Position numbers and translations under genes: made by a program
Assembly (NCBI RefSeq): GCF_000374485.1
Contig: NZ_KB894499.1
Coordinates: forward strand, 124,001-188,000
Source of the DNA: Algicola sagamiensis DSM 14643
GTDB lineage: Bacteria > Pseudomonadota > Gammaproteobacteria > Enterobacterales > Alteromonadaceae
Direction: 5' to 3'
Length of the DNA: 64,000 nt
Shown here: positions 18,806 to 28,125 of the stretch, piece by piece
Layout: every line of letters begins with the position of its first letter
How positions within the stretch are numbered: the first letter of the stretch is position 1
Notes under the pieces: generated by a model
The model's database searches: none
Seen by the model: the letters and a program-made list of their open reading frames with translations, nothing else
Told to the model about the DNA's origin: nothing

Positions 18806-19765
18806 TTAATATTTGATTAATGCTGAGCCCCAGGCAAATCCACTGCCAAAGGCTTCGAGAAGAAGGGTTTGGCCACGTTGAATACGGCCATCTCGGATCG
18901 CTTCATCAAGCGCTGTCGGTACTGAGGCAGCGGACGTATTTCCGTAACGGCCCAAGTTCACAACGACTTGTTCCATCGACATGTCTAGCTTCTTCGCGAC
19001 GGCTGAAATGATTCGATAGTTTGCTTGATGAGGGACAAGCCAATCAATGTCTTTTTTCGTGAGCTGGTTGTGCTGAAGCGTTTCTTCGACAACCTGAGAT
19101 AGACGCGTCACAGCAACTTTGAAAACTTCATTACCTTTCATATGTCCCCAGGACGAGTGAACCGTTGATTCGTCTCCGCGCGTTGGCTGGTCAACATAGA
19201 GAAGCTCTGAATGTTTCCCTTCAGCACGAACATGAGTCGACAAAATTCCAGGTTCTTCACTCGCTTCAAGTAAAACTGCGCCAGCACCATCTCCAAAGAG
19301 AATAATGGTTGAACGGTCTTCTGGGCTCATCATTCGTGACAAACAATCAGTTCCAATCACAAGTACACGTTGATTTGCGCCTGATTTGATAAATTGGTCG
19401 GCCACACTAAGGGCATATGAAAAGCCGGCACAAGCTGCTGCAACATCAAAAGCAGGGATTTCTAGAATGCCAAGATCGCGTTGTATCTCGCAGGCAGCAG
19501 AAGGGAATGCGCGGTGATGGCTGGTCGTTGCAACAACGATCATATCAATCGAGTGCTTATCAATATTGGCAGCTTCAATCGATTTTAGTGCAGCCTGATA
19601 CCCCATCGAAGACGCAGTTTCATTCTCACCAATGATGCGTCTTTCGTGGATCCCGGTTCTCTCAACGATCCAATCGTGACTGGTATCCACCATTTTTTCT
19701 AGATCTTCGTTTGTACGGATTGTTTCAGGGAAGTAGCTTCCTGTTCCAATTATTTTTGAATACAT
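18806..19765 (-). CDS. fabH: FabH, beta-ketoacyl-ACP synthase III
   Basis: Starts fatty acid synthesis by condensing an acyl-CoA with malonyl-ACP. It has 319 residues with catalytic C112 ([13 protein letters not shown]), H246 (VPHQANYRI) and N276 ([10 protein letters not shown]). It lies six bases after plsX. Confidence 0.97.
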   Translation of the reverse strand: MYSKIIGTGSYFPETIRTNEDLEKMVDTSHDWIVERTGIHERRIIGENETASSMGYQAALKSIEAANIDKHSIDMIVVATTSHHRAFPSAACEIQRDLGILEIPAFDVAAACAGFSYALSVADQFIKSGANQRVLVIGTDCLSRMMSPEDRSTIILFGDGAGAVLLEASEEPGILSTHVRAEGKHSELLYVDQPTRGDESTVHSSWGHMKGNEVFKVAVTRLSQVVEETLQHNQLTKKDIDWLVPHQANYRIISAVAKKLDMSMEQVVVNLGRYGNTSAASVPTALDEAIRDGRIQRGQTLLLEAFGSGFAWGSALIKY

Positions 19766-19771
19766 GAGACT

Positions 19772-20797
19772 CTAATTTTGTTGATTCAAAACTTGATCAA
19801 GCTTGTGCTCAATCTTGCGTGGTACTTGTCGCTCAATCTCTCGGACAGCTTCTTTAATGGCACTAAAAAACGCATCTTTCGACGCATTTCCATGGCTTTT
19901 TATCACAATTCCCCGCAATCCTATCAAACTTGCACCGTTATAGTGGTCGGGGTTCACGCGTTTATACAATTTTTTTAGAATAGGGAAGAGAAAGAGGCCC
20001 AATATTTTACCAAAGATGTGACTGCTCAATTCCTGTTTGAGCTTATTCATGATGAGGGTGGCAATACCTTCACAAGTCTTCAATGCAACATTACCGACGA
20101 ACGCGTCACAGACAACAACATCCGCTTTTCCAGCAAATATATCTGTCCCTTCAACAAAGCCGATATAGTTTAGATGCTCTTCCTGAGAGAGGCGTTTACC
20201 TGCACGTTTAATTTCTTTGCTTCCTTTGATTTCTTCGGAACCAACATTGAGTAAAGAAACACGTGGATTGTCAATGCCTTCAACTTCATGAACAAGAACA
20301 GAACCCATGACCGCAAATTGGAATAGTAATTCTTCAGTACAAGTGACATTTGCTCCAAGATCAAGCAGATAAACAGGATCTTTGCTATTGGTTGGCAATG
20401 AAGTAATTAAAGCGGGTCTTTCCACCCCAGGGAGCATCTTTAAAACAAAACGAGCAATGGCCAATAAGGCCCCTGTATTCCCAGCACTGACACATGCTTG
20501 CGCTTTCCCTTTTTTGACAAGCTCAAGCGCTTTTCTCATTGAGGAATCTTTTTTAGTACGCAGCGCAGTGACTGGACGCTCGCCCATATTAATCACTTGA
20601 GAGCAGTGTTCAATTTGGATCCGAGGATGGTGGAGCTTGTTGTATTTATTCAGCTCAGTTTGGAGGAGTTGTGCATCACCGCAAAGAATAAGATGCAAAA
20701 AGGAAATCTCATCAATTGCTTTAATTGCAGCAGGTATAGTTGAACGGGGGCCGTAGTCACCCCCCATGATGTCGATAGCAACGGTGAGCCGCCGCAT
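19772..20797 (-). CDS. plsX: PlsX, phosphate acyltransferase
   Basis: Converts acyl-ACP to acyl-phosphate for glycerolipid synthesis by PlsY. It has 341 residues with N-terminal [11 protein letters not shown], the [12 protein letters not shown] motif and [20 protein letters not shown] typical of the family. It lies between rpmF (13 bases) and fabH. Confidence 0.96.
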   Translation of the reverse strand: MRRLTVAIDIMGGDYGPRSTIPAAIKAIDEISFLHLILCGDAQLLQTELNKYNKLHHPRIQIEHCSQVINMGERPVTALRTKKDSSMRKALELVKKGKAQACVSAGNTGALLAIARFVLKMLPGVERPALITSLPTNSKDPVYLLDLGANVTCTEELLFQFAVMGSVLVHEVEGIDNPRVSLLNVGSEEIKGSKEIKRAGKRLSQEEHLNYIGFVEGTDIFAGKADVVVCDAFVGNVALKTCEGIATLIMNKLKQELSSHIFGKILGLFLFPILKKLYKRVNPDHYNGASLIGLRGIVIKSHGNASKDAFFSAIKEAVREIERQVPRKIEHKLDQVLNQQN

Positions 20798-20810
20798 CGA
20801 TCAGACCTCG

Positions 20811-20981
20811 TTACTTATGAATAACTTTACGGCCTTTGTAGTACCCATCAGCAGATACATGGTGACGACGATGCGTTTCACCTGTAGTAGATTCAACTGA
20901 TAGTGTTGCAGTCGTTAGTGCATCGTGAGAGCGACGCATACCACGCTTAGAACGAGTTTTACGATTCTGTTGTACCGCCAT
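20811..20981 (-). CDS. rpmF: 50S ribosomal protein L32
   Basis: A 56-residue ribosomal protein, read directly from the minus strand. It starts [20 protein letters not shown] and ends [11 protein letters not shown], matching L32 of gammaproteobacteria (the cysteine-free form, so no zinc site). It sits between yceD and plsX, the standard position, 17 bases after yceD. Confidence 0.97.
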   Translation of the reverse strand: MAVQQNRKTRSKRGMRRSHDALTTATLSVESTTGETHRRHHVSADGYYKGRKVIHK

Positions 20982-20998
20982 TTACCCTTCTCCTAAAA

Positions 20999-21514
20999 TC
21001 ATTTACGCTTTAATTCTTTCAAGACATCAAATGGACTTGACTGAGTACTTTCCTCGGGTAAATCACCCCAACTCATCGCTTCTTGAGCGTACTGACAACC
21101 ATCATCTTCGTGTTTAGGCACGATAGGTAGTGCGAGTATCAACTCATCTTCAATAAGTTCATGCAACATTACCTCGCCATCTTCATTTAAAACGACGGGT
21201 TCGTATCGCTCAGGAAGCTCTTCGTCTTCACTCCGAACAGGAGAGAACGCAAAGCTCGCTGCCAAATCCACTGTCATAACCTCACCACAGCGTTGACAAG
21301 GTAAGTTAACACTTACATTTGCAGAACCTGATATATGATACAGTTTCTGCTCATCAATGCCGCAGTGAATTTCAACTGTTACCTGTTCATCCGCACCCTC
21401 TGCACCGTCCAGAAGACGAGTCAAATTTGACGTGTTTACAACACCAACAAAAGACAGTCTTTTCTGGGCTGCACGAACAGGATCCAAAGTCACTGGAATT
21501 TTCACATTCGTCAT
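20999..21514 (-). CDS. yceD: YceD (DUF177), 23S rRNA accumulation protein
   Basis: A 171-residue protein of the DUF177 family, linked to 23S rRNA accumulation/processing in bacteria and plants. It opens with VKIPVTLDPVRAAQKRL and has the CQRCGEVM pair and a conserved acidic stretch LIEDELILALPIVPKH. It ends FDVLKELKRK. First gene of the lipid operon; its start codon lies almost on the predicted transcription start. Confidence 0.94.
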   Translation of the reverse strand: MTNVKIPVTLDPVRAAQKRLSFVGVVNTSNLTRLLDGAEGADEQVTVEIHCGIDEQKLYHISGSANVSVNLPCQRCGEVMTVDLAASFAFSPVRSEDEELPERYEPVVLNEDGEVMLHELIEDELILALPIVPKHEDDGCQYAQEAMSWGDLPEESTQSSPFDVLKELKRK

Positions 21515-21523
21515 AGACCGCGA

Positions 21524-21552
21524 ATTCTATAGTTACAAACAAAAAGAGTCAA
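21524..21552 (-). promoter_or_regulatory. Candidate sigma-70 promoter of the yceD-rpmF-plsX-fab operon
   Basis: Minus strand TTGACT (21552-21547), 17-base spacer, TAGAAT (21529-21524). The predicted start falls at about 21517-21518, only one to four bases before the yceD ATG at 21514, and no Shine-Dalgarno is visible before that ATG. The message may therefore be leaderless. Confidence 0.55.
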
Positions 21553-21731
21553 AGGAAATTATGATCTTTTTTCACCAATCCGGCCGTGTTTTTCAACAAT
21601 TTTATGGTAGGCTGTCCCGCAAAGATTCTGTTGCAGGATACGACCTGTTTCGCGAAACGCGAGTAAAACTCCCATTTACATCAAAAAGTATGATTTCTTT
21701 CAATGCGTTGAATAATTCGAAGACATGACAA

Positions 21732-22334
21732 ATGAATAAAACACCAACGGTAATCCTTGCTTCTACCTCTCCCTTTCGAAGAGCACTGCTCGAGAAGTTA
21801 AATATTCCTTTTCAGTGTAAAAGCCCAAATATAGATGAGTCACCGCTCCCAAGTGAATCACCACAAGAACTGGTTCGTCGATTAAGCATTGATAAAGCAG
21901 ATGTTATTGCACAACACACAGAGAATGCGCTCGTTATAGGTTCTGATCAAGTCGCAGTATATGATGGAAACATACTAGGAAAACCCGGTAACTTTGAAAA
22001 TGCCTTTGCTCAGCTCAGCGCTTTTCGTGGACAAAAGGTAGACTTTTTTACTGGTTTAGCTGTGATTGATACAAAACATCACACGCTGCGGGATGGGATT
22101 GCTCACTATAGTGTCTATTTTAAGGATTTAACTGACACGCAAATTCAAACTTACTTGGAACAAGAAACGCCTTACCAATGTGCCGGAAGCTTCAAGAGCG
22201 AAGGATTAGGCATTTGCTTGTTTCAGAAAATGGAAGGCAGTGATCCGAACAGCTTAATTGGTTTACCTCTCATTAAGCTGACTCAATACTTTGAAGAACT
22301 GGGCTACGACATTTTCTCGATGATGAACCGTTAA
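21732..22334 (+). CDS. yceF: Maf-family nucleotide pyrophosphatase (YceF type)
   Basis: Maf/HAM1-like pyrophosphatase; the YceF subgroup hydrolyses 7-methyl-GTP. It has 200 residues with LASTSPFRRALLEKL, the metal/base motif IGSDQVAVYDG and CAGSFKSEGLGICLFQ. It is divergent from yceD across 217 bases, as in E. coli. Its stop overlaps the end of the convergent HAD gene by four bases. Confidence 0.93.
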   Translation: MNKTPTVILASTSPFRRALLEKLNIPFQCKSPNIDESPLPSESPQELVRRLSIDKADVIAQHTENALVIGSDQVAVYDGNILGKPGNFENAFAQLSAFRGQKVDFFTGLAVIDTKHHTLRDGIAHYSVYFKDLTDTQIQTYLEQETPYQCAGSFKSEGLGICLFQKMEGSDPNSLIGLPLIKLTQYFEELGYDIFSMMNR

Positions 22335-22981
22335 ATGCGTTCGTTCATCAACCAATCTTGTAATGAATACAGGTCATCGTGAACTGAAATCGGGTCATAT
22401 TGAGATAACTGAGCAGCATCATGAGCACCATGTGTGACTGCTGCTCTAACAACCCCAGCTGACTCAGCCATGCGCATATCATGAACCGAATCCCCAATCA
22501 TGATCACTGTTTCTGACTGGCAGTCATGCCAAGTCATAAGCTGATGGATCATGTCTGGCGCAGGCTTTGAATCCGCCTCTCCAGCACAGATAGAACTCGC
22601 AAACATTGGTGCAAGACTCTGCCATACCCGCTCTAGCCCTTTTCGGGACTTTCCAGTTGCCACACACAAAATGACTTTTTGTTCATGCAACTGATGGATT
22701 AAGGATTCTGCTCCAGGAAAGAAAGGACTTTTTACTTCCTCAAGACCTAAAAAAGCATCACGATAAGCACTGAGAATGGATGCTTTGTCTGAATCAGAAA
22801 TATCTGGGAATAGTCCTTGTATCGCAGGTGTGAGACTAAGCCCAATCACATCTTTGACTTGTTGTTCGGTGGGGATTGGAACTTTGACCACAGCAGCTGC
22901 TGTTTGCATCGCAGTCACAATTTTTGGGATTGAGTCCATTAGGGTTCCATCCCAATCAAAGATGACCATTTTATATTTCAT
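22331..22981 (-). CDS. HAD-family phosphatase (phosphoglycolate phosphatase-like)
   Basis: A 216-residue HAD hydrolase with all motifs: nucleophile DWDGTLMDS, Ser/Thr motif VATGKSRKGL, the Lys region and IGDSVHDMRMAESAGV. The cap is helical (type C1). Orthologues beside rluC are usually named Gph- or YjjG-like, but the substrate cannot be told from sequence. It lies 12 bases after rluC and is probably cotranscribed. Confidence 0.9.
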   Translation of the reverse strand: MKYKMVIFDWDGTLMDSIPKIVTAMQTAAAVVKVPIPTEQQVKDVIGLSLTPAIQGLFPDISDSDKASILSAYRDAFLGLEEVKSPFFPGAESLIHQLHEQKVILCVATGKSRKGLERVWQSLAPMFASSICAGEADSKPAPDMIHQLMTWHDCQSETVIMIGDSVHDMRMAESAGVVRAAVTHGAHDAAQLSQYDPISVHDDLYSLQDWLMNERI

Positions 22982-22993
22982 CGCTCGTTCTCT

Positions 22994-23941
22994 TTACTTC
23001 AAACGTTTGAGTGTATTTTCCAATTGTTCGTCCAAAGGCGCATCAACCAAAAGAGTGGTTTCATCGACTGGATGCATGAACTTCAAGCTTTTGGCATGAA
23101 GAAATAAACGCTTTAGCCCAAGTTTTGACATACGGTCATCAAATGCTTCATTGCCATATTTATCATCCATCGCAATTGAATGACCTTTACAGGCCGTATG
23201 CACTCGGATTTGGTGTGTACGTCCAGTCACAGGAAATGCTTGAACAAGTGTACAACCATCATAAACCTCCAACACCTTAAATCGTGTCTCGGACGGTTTC
23301 CCTTCTTTTTTGTCAACTCTGACTACGCGTTCACCGGATTGCAGTTGGTTCTTCTTCAGAGGTTCAATGACTTTATGACGGTGCTTGGGCCATTCTCCAT
23401 CAACAAGCGCCCAATAATATTTTTGGACTGTTTTATTCCGAAGCTGTTCATGTAATGACTTTAAGACAGAGCGCCGCTTACTAATCATCAAACAACCTGA
23501 AGTATCCCTGTCCAACCGATGGACAAGTTCAAGATGACGTTCTTGTGGGCGAAGCTGACGCATCGCTTCGATGACGCCGAATTTTAACCCACTCCCACCA
23601 TGAACAGCCATCCCAGAAGGCTTATTCATCACGATCAGATACTTGTCTTCATACAGAATTGCATCTTCTAGTTTTATCACAGCATTGAGCTTCGTATTTA
23701 CTTCAGGCTCTTTTTCCGTATATCGAACAGGCGGGATACGGAGTAAATCGCCGCTTGCAAGCTTGTATTCAGGCTTCACTCGTTTCTTATTCACACGGAC
23801 TTCGCCTTTTCGCAAAATGCGGTAGATCACGCTTTTCGGTACACCTTTCAGTCTTGCCTTCAAGAAGTTATCAATTCGTTGGCCTTCATACCCTTCTTCA
23901 ACGGTGAGATACTGAACGCCAGATGCTTTTTGTTCTGTCAT
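22994..23941 (-). CDS. rluC: RluC, 23S rRNA pseudouridine(955/2504/2580) synthase
   Basis: Makes pseudouridines in 23S rRNA. It has 315 residues: an N-terminal S4 RNA-binding domain (about 20-80) and the RluA-type catalytic domain with catalytic Asp in HRLDRDTSGCLMIS. Its position divergent from rne matches E. coli, supporting RluC rather than RluD. Confidence 0.95.
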   Translation of the reverse strand: MTEQKASGVQYLTVEEGYEGQRIDNFLKARLKGVPKSVIYRILRKGEVRVNKKRVKPEYKLASGDLLRIPPVRYTEKEPEVNTKLNAVIKLEDAILYEDKYLIVMNKPSGMAVHGGSGLKFGVIEAMRQLRPQERHLELVHRLDRDTSGCLMISKRRSVLKSLHEQLRNKTVQKYYWALVDGEWPKHRHKVIEPLKKNQLQSGERVVRVDKKEGKPSETRFKVLEVYDGCTLVQAFPVTGRTHQIRVHTACKGHSIAMDDKYGNEAFDDRMSKLGLKRLFLHAKSLKFMHPVDETTLLVDAPLDEQLENTLKRLK

Positions 23942-24497
23942 GGAAAAATTCGATTTGATGATAAATAATTAGTTGCGCTCGCATTTTAAATAATGGGATA
24001 ATGCGGGCCCTCAATACCTTGAATAATACGGTATAACGCGCCAAGGCTTAAATCAGTATTGGAGAGTTAAGCGCAGCACGCCCGGACGCCAGATTATACA
24101 TAGATTAGGGGTATATACCCAGTTAATTCTTTCGTTGGTCGGTCTTGGGATGATTACGCATATTGTTTGAGGCAACGCGAGTAACTTGTTGCCAAAATTT
24201 GACAATCGCTCTCTCCAGTGAAAAGGGTTTATCTTCACAAAAAGAAAGGATGGATATCCTTTTCAGTAAGCAAAGGCAGAATTGTTTAATCCGTGCCAAA
24301 ACACACGAATAGCGCGCGGTGATTCAGATAAAACGAGAAAAGAAAGAATAGATTTTTTAATTACTTAAATTCCCATAGGCATTTCCAGTCGTGAGACTGC
24401 ATAGACAATTAAATATTATTTTGGGAATGTCTGAAGTCACAGATATGAAACGTCGTGTGTTGTGGCCAGCTGAGCAAAAAATTTAGAGTCACAACTT
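23942..24497 (+). promoter_or_regulatory. Long rne leader region (probable RNase E autoregulatory 5' UTR) and rluC promoter region
   Basis: 556 bases without a gene between divergent rluC and rne. In gammaproteobacteria the rne mRNA has a long leader whose stem-loops let RNase E control its own message, so I infer the same here. Visible structures are a perfect palindrome GGGTATATACCC (24109-24120), a hairpin GGCAAC/GTTGCC (24171-24193), GTTGTG/CACAAC pairing (24459-24464 with 24490-24495) just before the start codon, and a 13-codon mini-ORF at 24445-24486. The rluC promoter must also lie here. No covariance model could be run. Confidence 0.55.
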
Positions 24498-27400
24498 ATG
24501 AAACGCATGTTAATCAATGCAACGCAGGAAGAAGAATTACGCGTTGCTCTGGTTGATGGCCAAAAACTATATGATTTAGATATCGAAAGTCCTGGTCATG
24601 AACAAAAGAAAGCAAATATTTATACAGGTCGCATTACAAGAATCGAGCCCAGTTTAGAAGCAGCATTTGTCGACTACGGTGGTGAAAGAAACGGTTTCCT
24701 TCCTTTGAAGGAAATCGCAAAGTCTTATTTCCCAGCAGGTTACCAGATCCAAGGTCGTCCGAATATTAAAGATGTTGTTCGCGAAGGCCAAGAGGTGATC
24801 GTCCAGGTCGATAAAGAAGAGCGTGGACAAAAAGGGGCTGCTTTAACAACCTTCATCAGTATTGCAGGTAGTTATCTTGTTTTGATGCCGAATAACCCTC
24901 GTGCAGGTGGGATCTCTCGCCGCATTGAAGGGGATGAACGTACCGACCTCAAAGAAGCGCTCAGCCGTCTCAATAGACCGAAAGACATGGGGCTTATCGT
25001 TCGTACTGCTGGGATTGGCAAGTCCTATGAAGATCTTGCGGATGATCTCGATACCTTGTTAAACCACTGGCAACGTATCCAAGAAGAAGCCGCGGCAAAG
25101 CCTGTCCCATTCCTGATCCACCAGGAAAGCAATGTCATTTTCCGTGCGATTCGAGATTACTTGCGCCCCGACATTGGCGAAATCTTGATCGATAATCCAG
25201 GGAAATTTGAAGAGACGAAACGCCATATTGAAGTCTTCCGTAAAGACTTTAGTGACCATGTGAAACTCTACAAAGACAAAGACACACCGCTATTCAACCG
25301 CTATCAAATTGAAAGCCAGATTGAGTCGGCCTTCCAACGGGAAGTCAGACTACCTTCTGGAGGTTCTATTGTCATTGATCCAACGGAAGCGTTAACATCA
25401 ATCGATATCAACTCCGCAAAAGCGACACGTGGCGGAGATATCGAGGAAACCGCACTCAACACCAACTTAGAAGCAGCAGAAGAAATTGCTCGCCAGCTCA
25501 GATTAAGAGATTTAGGTGGTTTAATTGTCATCGACTTCATCGATATGACACCAGTTCGTCACCAGCGCGAAGTAGAAAACAAACTTCGTGAAGCCGTTTC
25601 ACAAGACAGAGCGCGTGTCCAGATTGGACGCATTTCTCGCTTTGGTTTGTTAGAAATGTCTCGTCAGCGCCTTCGTCCATCTCTTGGTGAAGCAAGCCAA
25701 TTACTTTGTCCACGCTGTAATGGTCAAGGTACTATCAGGGGAAACGAATCACTCGCACTGTCCATCCTTCGTCTCATTGAGGAAGAAGGTCGCAAGGAAA
25801 ACACCAGACAAGTTCAGGCACAAGTTCCCGTCCCTGTTGCTTCCTATCTATTGAATGAAAAGCGTGACAGCATCCAGACGTTAGAACAGCGTAGTAATAT
25901 TCAGGTTGTGATTGTTCCAAACCCACACTTGGAAACTCCCAACTATGAAGTACTCCGTTTAAGAAAAGACGAATCAATTAGCGATGTTTCCTATTCTTTG
26001 ATCAAAGAACCAGAAACACCTGATATTACAGCAGTTGATATTCAAACGAAGCGTGAAGAGCCTGCAATTAAAGGGATGGTCGCTGCACCAGAAAAATCTT
26101 CAGTCGCGAAAAAAGATGATCGTCTCGAAGGTGGTCTGAGTAAATTCTTCGGATGGGTTAAGTCCATCTTTTCCTCTGACAGTATTGAAGAGGAAGCTCC
26201 AAAGCCAGAAGTGAAACGCCACGAAGGCCAAAAGCGTAGACAAGGTGGGAAGAAAGCACATCATCAGCAAAAACGTCGCCAAGATCGCGAGCGTCAACAG
26301 GATAGAGAGCGCCCTCAGGATAAACGTGGCAGTAGTAAAGGTCGTAAGCAGGATGCGAAAGAATTCTCGAAGGAAGACAATAAATCGCTGAAGACACAAA
26401 AACAGGAGCAACAGCAAAAACCAGCCAAAGGTGCAAAACCGGCACAACGCGAAAAGACACATAAAGAGCAGAAAATTGCTGAGCGCCGTGAGCGTAGACA
26501 GCTCCGTAAGAACGTCCGTATTGATGCTCCGAAGCAAGCTGAGAAGCCACAACAACAAAAAGAAAAGCCTGTAAAAAAAGAGGCGAAACCAAAACCTGTT
26601 GAGCAAGAGCAGGTGATTGTTGAGGCTACTGTAGAAGAAGTATCACAGGTTGAAAAACCTCAAGCAAAACCGAATAAGGCTGCTGAAAAACGTGGTGATA
26701 TAGTTCCTGCACAGCAAACAGTTTCCGAAGCGATTGTATCTGCTCAAGCAGAAGTTGAAATGTCTGCAGAAACAGAAGCTGACGCAGAAAAGAACGGTGA
26801 AAAACAAGAAACACGCAATCGTTCTCGTCGCTCGCCACGTCATTTAAGAGCTGCTGGACAAAAGCGTCGTCGTACGATGGATGATAAGCCCGAAGACGTG
26901 ACCAGCGAAAATGCATCTTCTGTTGAGGATTCGGATAACGCAGATATGCAGGCTCCTGCTCAGCAAGAAGTCATTTCTATGGATACAGCTCCAGAAACAA
27001 CTGCGGATAATCAAGAGCAACTCGTGGATGAAGCAAAAGAAAGGAATGGGACACAACTTTCCGATACAGTGAATACAACTGAACAGCCTATTGAGCATGT
27101 TGTAAAGGATGCTTCACCGCAGCCGGTAGCGATTGAGGAAAGCTCAGAATCAGTTTCCAATCATATTCAGGTTGAAGAAAAATCAGAGCAACAAAAGGAA
27201 TTGCCTGATTCACAGCCCGTGGCTGAACTGGAAGCAAAAGAGACACCTGTCAATGGGCAAATTACAGATGCAGTTCAGGCCGGGCCATCTGTAACAGCTC
27301 CTGTTCAATCAGAAGTTGCACCAGTTGAAGAAGCACAAGAACAAGCACCTACTGAAGAAAAGAAAACCGCGCCGATGCAACAAATCAACCCGTTGAATCG

Positions 27401-27581
27401 TTACGAGCATGCCGTCAACTTTCCAATGACGAAGCCGGAAAAGGCTGCTGCAAATCTTATTTCAGTGATCCCACCAGCCATGCCAAGTGAAAGCAGACAT
27501 CGCTTTTATGTCGCAACACGTGCTGCTGGTACGAAAACAGCACATTCATCAAGTTCCGCACCAATGACAAAGCCGGAATAA
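24498..27581 (+). CDS. rne: Ribonuclease E
   Basis: Main mRNA-decay and rRNA-processing endonuclease and scaffold of the degradosome. It has 1027 residues: N-terminal S1 domain (about 35-125), 5' sensor/RNase H region, DNase I-like domain with catalytic Asp in [20 protein letters not shown] and LIVIDFIDM, and the Zn-link CPRCNGQGT (C404, C407). The second half is low-complexity: Lys/Gln/Arg-rich (about 570-720), an AR2-like basic motif [16 protein letters not shown] (about 778-793), an acidic region, then a tail with PMTKPEKAA and a terminal PMTKPE. A terminator hairpin follows. Confidence 0.97.
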   Translation: MKRMLINATQEEELRVALVDGQKLYDLDIESPGHEQKKANIYTGRITRIEPSLEAAFVDYGGERNGFLPLKEIAKSYFPAGYQIQGRPNIKDVVREGQEVIVQVDKEERGQKGAALTTFISIAGSYLVLMPNNPRAGGISRRIEGDERTDLKEALSRLNRPKDMGLIVRTAGIGKSYEDLADDLDTLLNHWQRIQEEAAAKPVPFLIHQESNVIFRAIRDYLRPDIGEILIDNPGKFEETKRHIEVFRKDFSDHVKLYKDKDTPLFNRYQIESQIESAFQREVRLPSGGSIVIDPTEALTSIDINSAKATRGGDIEETALNTNLEAAEEIARQLRLRDLGGLIVIDFIDMTPVRHQREVENKLREAVSQDRARVQIGRISRFGLLEMSRQRLRPSLGEASQLLCPRCNGQGTIRGNESLALSILRLIEEEGRKENTRQVQAQVPVPVASYLLNEKRDSIQTLEQRSNIQVVIVPNPHLETPNYEVLRLRKDESISDVSYSLIKEPETPDITAVDIQTKREEPAIKGMVAAPEKSSVAKKDDRLEGGLSKFFGWVKSIFSSDSIEEEAPKPEVKRHEGQKRRQGGKKAHHQQKRRQDRERQQDRERPQDKRGSSKGRKQDAKEFSKEDNKSLKTQKQEQQQKPAKGAKPAQREKTHKEQKIAERRERRQLRKNVRIDAPKQAEKPQQQKEKPVKKEAKPKPVEQEQVIVEATVEEVSQVEKPQAKPNKAAEKRGDIVPAQQTVSEAIVSAQAEVEMSAETEADAEKNGEKQETRNRSRRSPRHLRAAGQKRRRTMDDKPEDVTSENASSVEDSDNADMQAPAQQEVISMDTAPETTADNQEQLVDEAKERNGTQLSDTVNTTEQPIEHVVKDASPQPVAIEESSESVSNHIQVEEKSEQQKELPDSQPVAELEAKETPVNGQITDAVQAGPSVTAPVQSEVAPVEEAQEQAPTEEKKTAPMQQINPLNRYEHAVNFPMTKPEKAAANLISVIPPAMPSESRHRFYVATRAAGTKTAHSSSSAPMTKPE

Positions 27582-27594
27582 TTGATTGACAACC

Positions 27595-27622
27595 AGTAAA
27601 GCTCGCTCATGCGGGCTTTACT
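27595..27622 (+). terminator. Terminator-like hairpin after rne
   Basis: Stem AGTAAAGC-T-CGC / GCG-G-GCTTTACT around a TCAT loop, 12 pairs including one wobble, starting 14 bases past the rne stop. No long U-tract follows (CTTCATGG), so it may be a 3'-end stabiliser or weak terminator. Confidence 0.6.
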
Positions 27623-27654
27623 CTTCATGGCCTGTTCACTTTCCTGCATGCACA

Positions 27655-27682
27655 CTGATATGCATCATGGTCGCTCTATAAT
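27655..27682 (+). promoter_or_regulatory. Candidate sigma-70 promoter for the small membrane protein gene
   Basis: CTGATA (27655-27660), 16-base spacer, perfect -10 TATAAT (27677-27682). The predicted start is about 27 bases before the ATG at 27716. Confidence 0.5.
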
Positions 27683-27715
27683 GATATAGAATCACTCTAT
27701 GATACATGCTCATCC

Positions 27716-28093
27716 ATGAAAAACAGACAGATATACCACCTACTCAACTGTGCTCTCCATAGTCTGCACCTCGGTTATATTACATTTTTTCTAATTGGTT
27801 GGTTGTTTCCTGCAACGCATATACTGCATTTCAGTCTGTCTACTTTAATGATTGTCTTTTGGTATGGACTGCCTGGTCAATATGGTGCTGGCTTCTGTCC
27901 TTTGACGCATATTCATTGGAAAATTAAGGACAGGTACGATCAAAAGCCGGAAACGAAGCTCTATATCAAATACATGTTGGATAAAGCGATTCGTGAAGGG
28001 TTTAATGAAAGAAAAGTTAACTATATGACCAACGCTATCGCGATTGGAATATATATCATCAGTATCATCAAGCTTATGTTGTCTTTCTTATAA
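27716..28093 (+). CDS. Small DUF2784-like membrane protein
   Basis: 125 residues with hydrophobic segments at about 18-33, 36-52 and 104-123. The central GQYGAGFCPLTHIHW is like the CPLT motif of DUF2784 proteins, a family of unknown function. It has its own promoter and converges on the Rhs gene with 32 bases between stops. It could be an ordinary housekeeping membrane protein; an immunity role for the Rhs toxin is conceivable from position but unsupported, since immunity genes normally lie on the same strand as their toxin. Confidence 0.65.
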   Translation: MKNRQIYHLLNCALHSLHLGYITFFLIGWLFPATHILHFSLSTLMIVFWYGLPGQYGAGFCPLTHIHWKIKDRYDQKPETKLYIKYMLDKAIREGFNERKVNYMTNAIAIGIYIISIIKLMLSFL

Positions 28094-28125
28094 GTATCCC
28101 ACATTGAATAGGTTCTTATTGTACT

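Noticed and set aside
26100-26916. Several long open frames on the minus strand antisense to rne
   Set aside because: They mirror the low-complexity Lys/Gln/Glu coding of the RNase E tail (giving Leu/Phe-rich runs), have no ribosome sites and no family resemblance.
27595-27622. REP element after rne
   Set aside because: It is a single hairpin unrelated in sequence to the GGACAGTCAT family; a 3'-end hairpin is the simpler reading.
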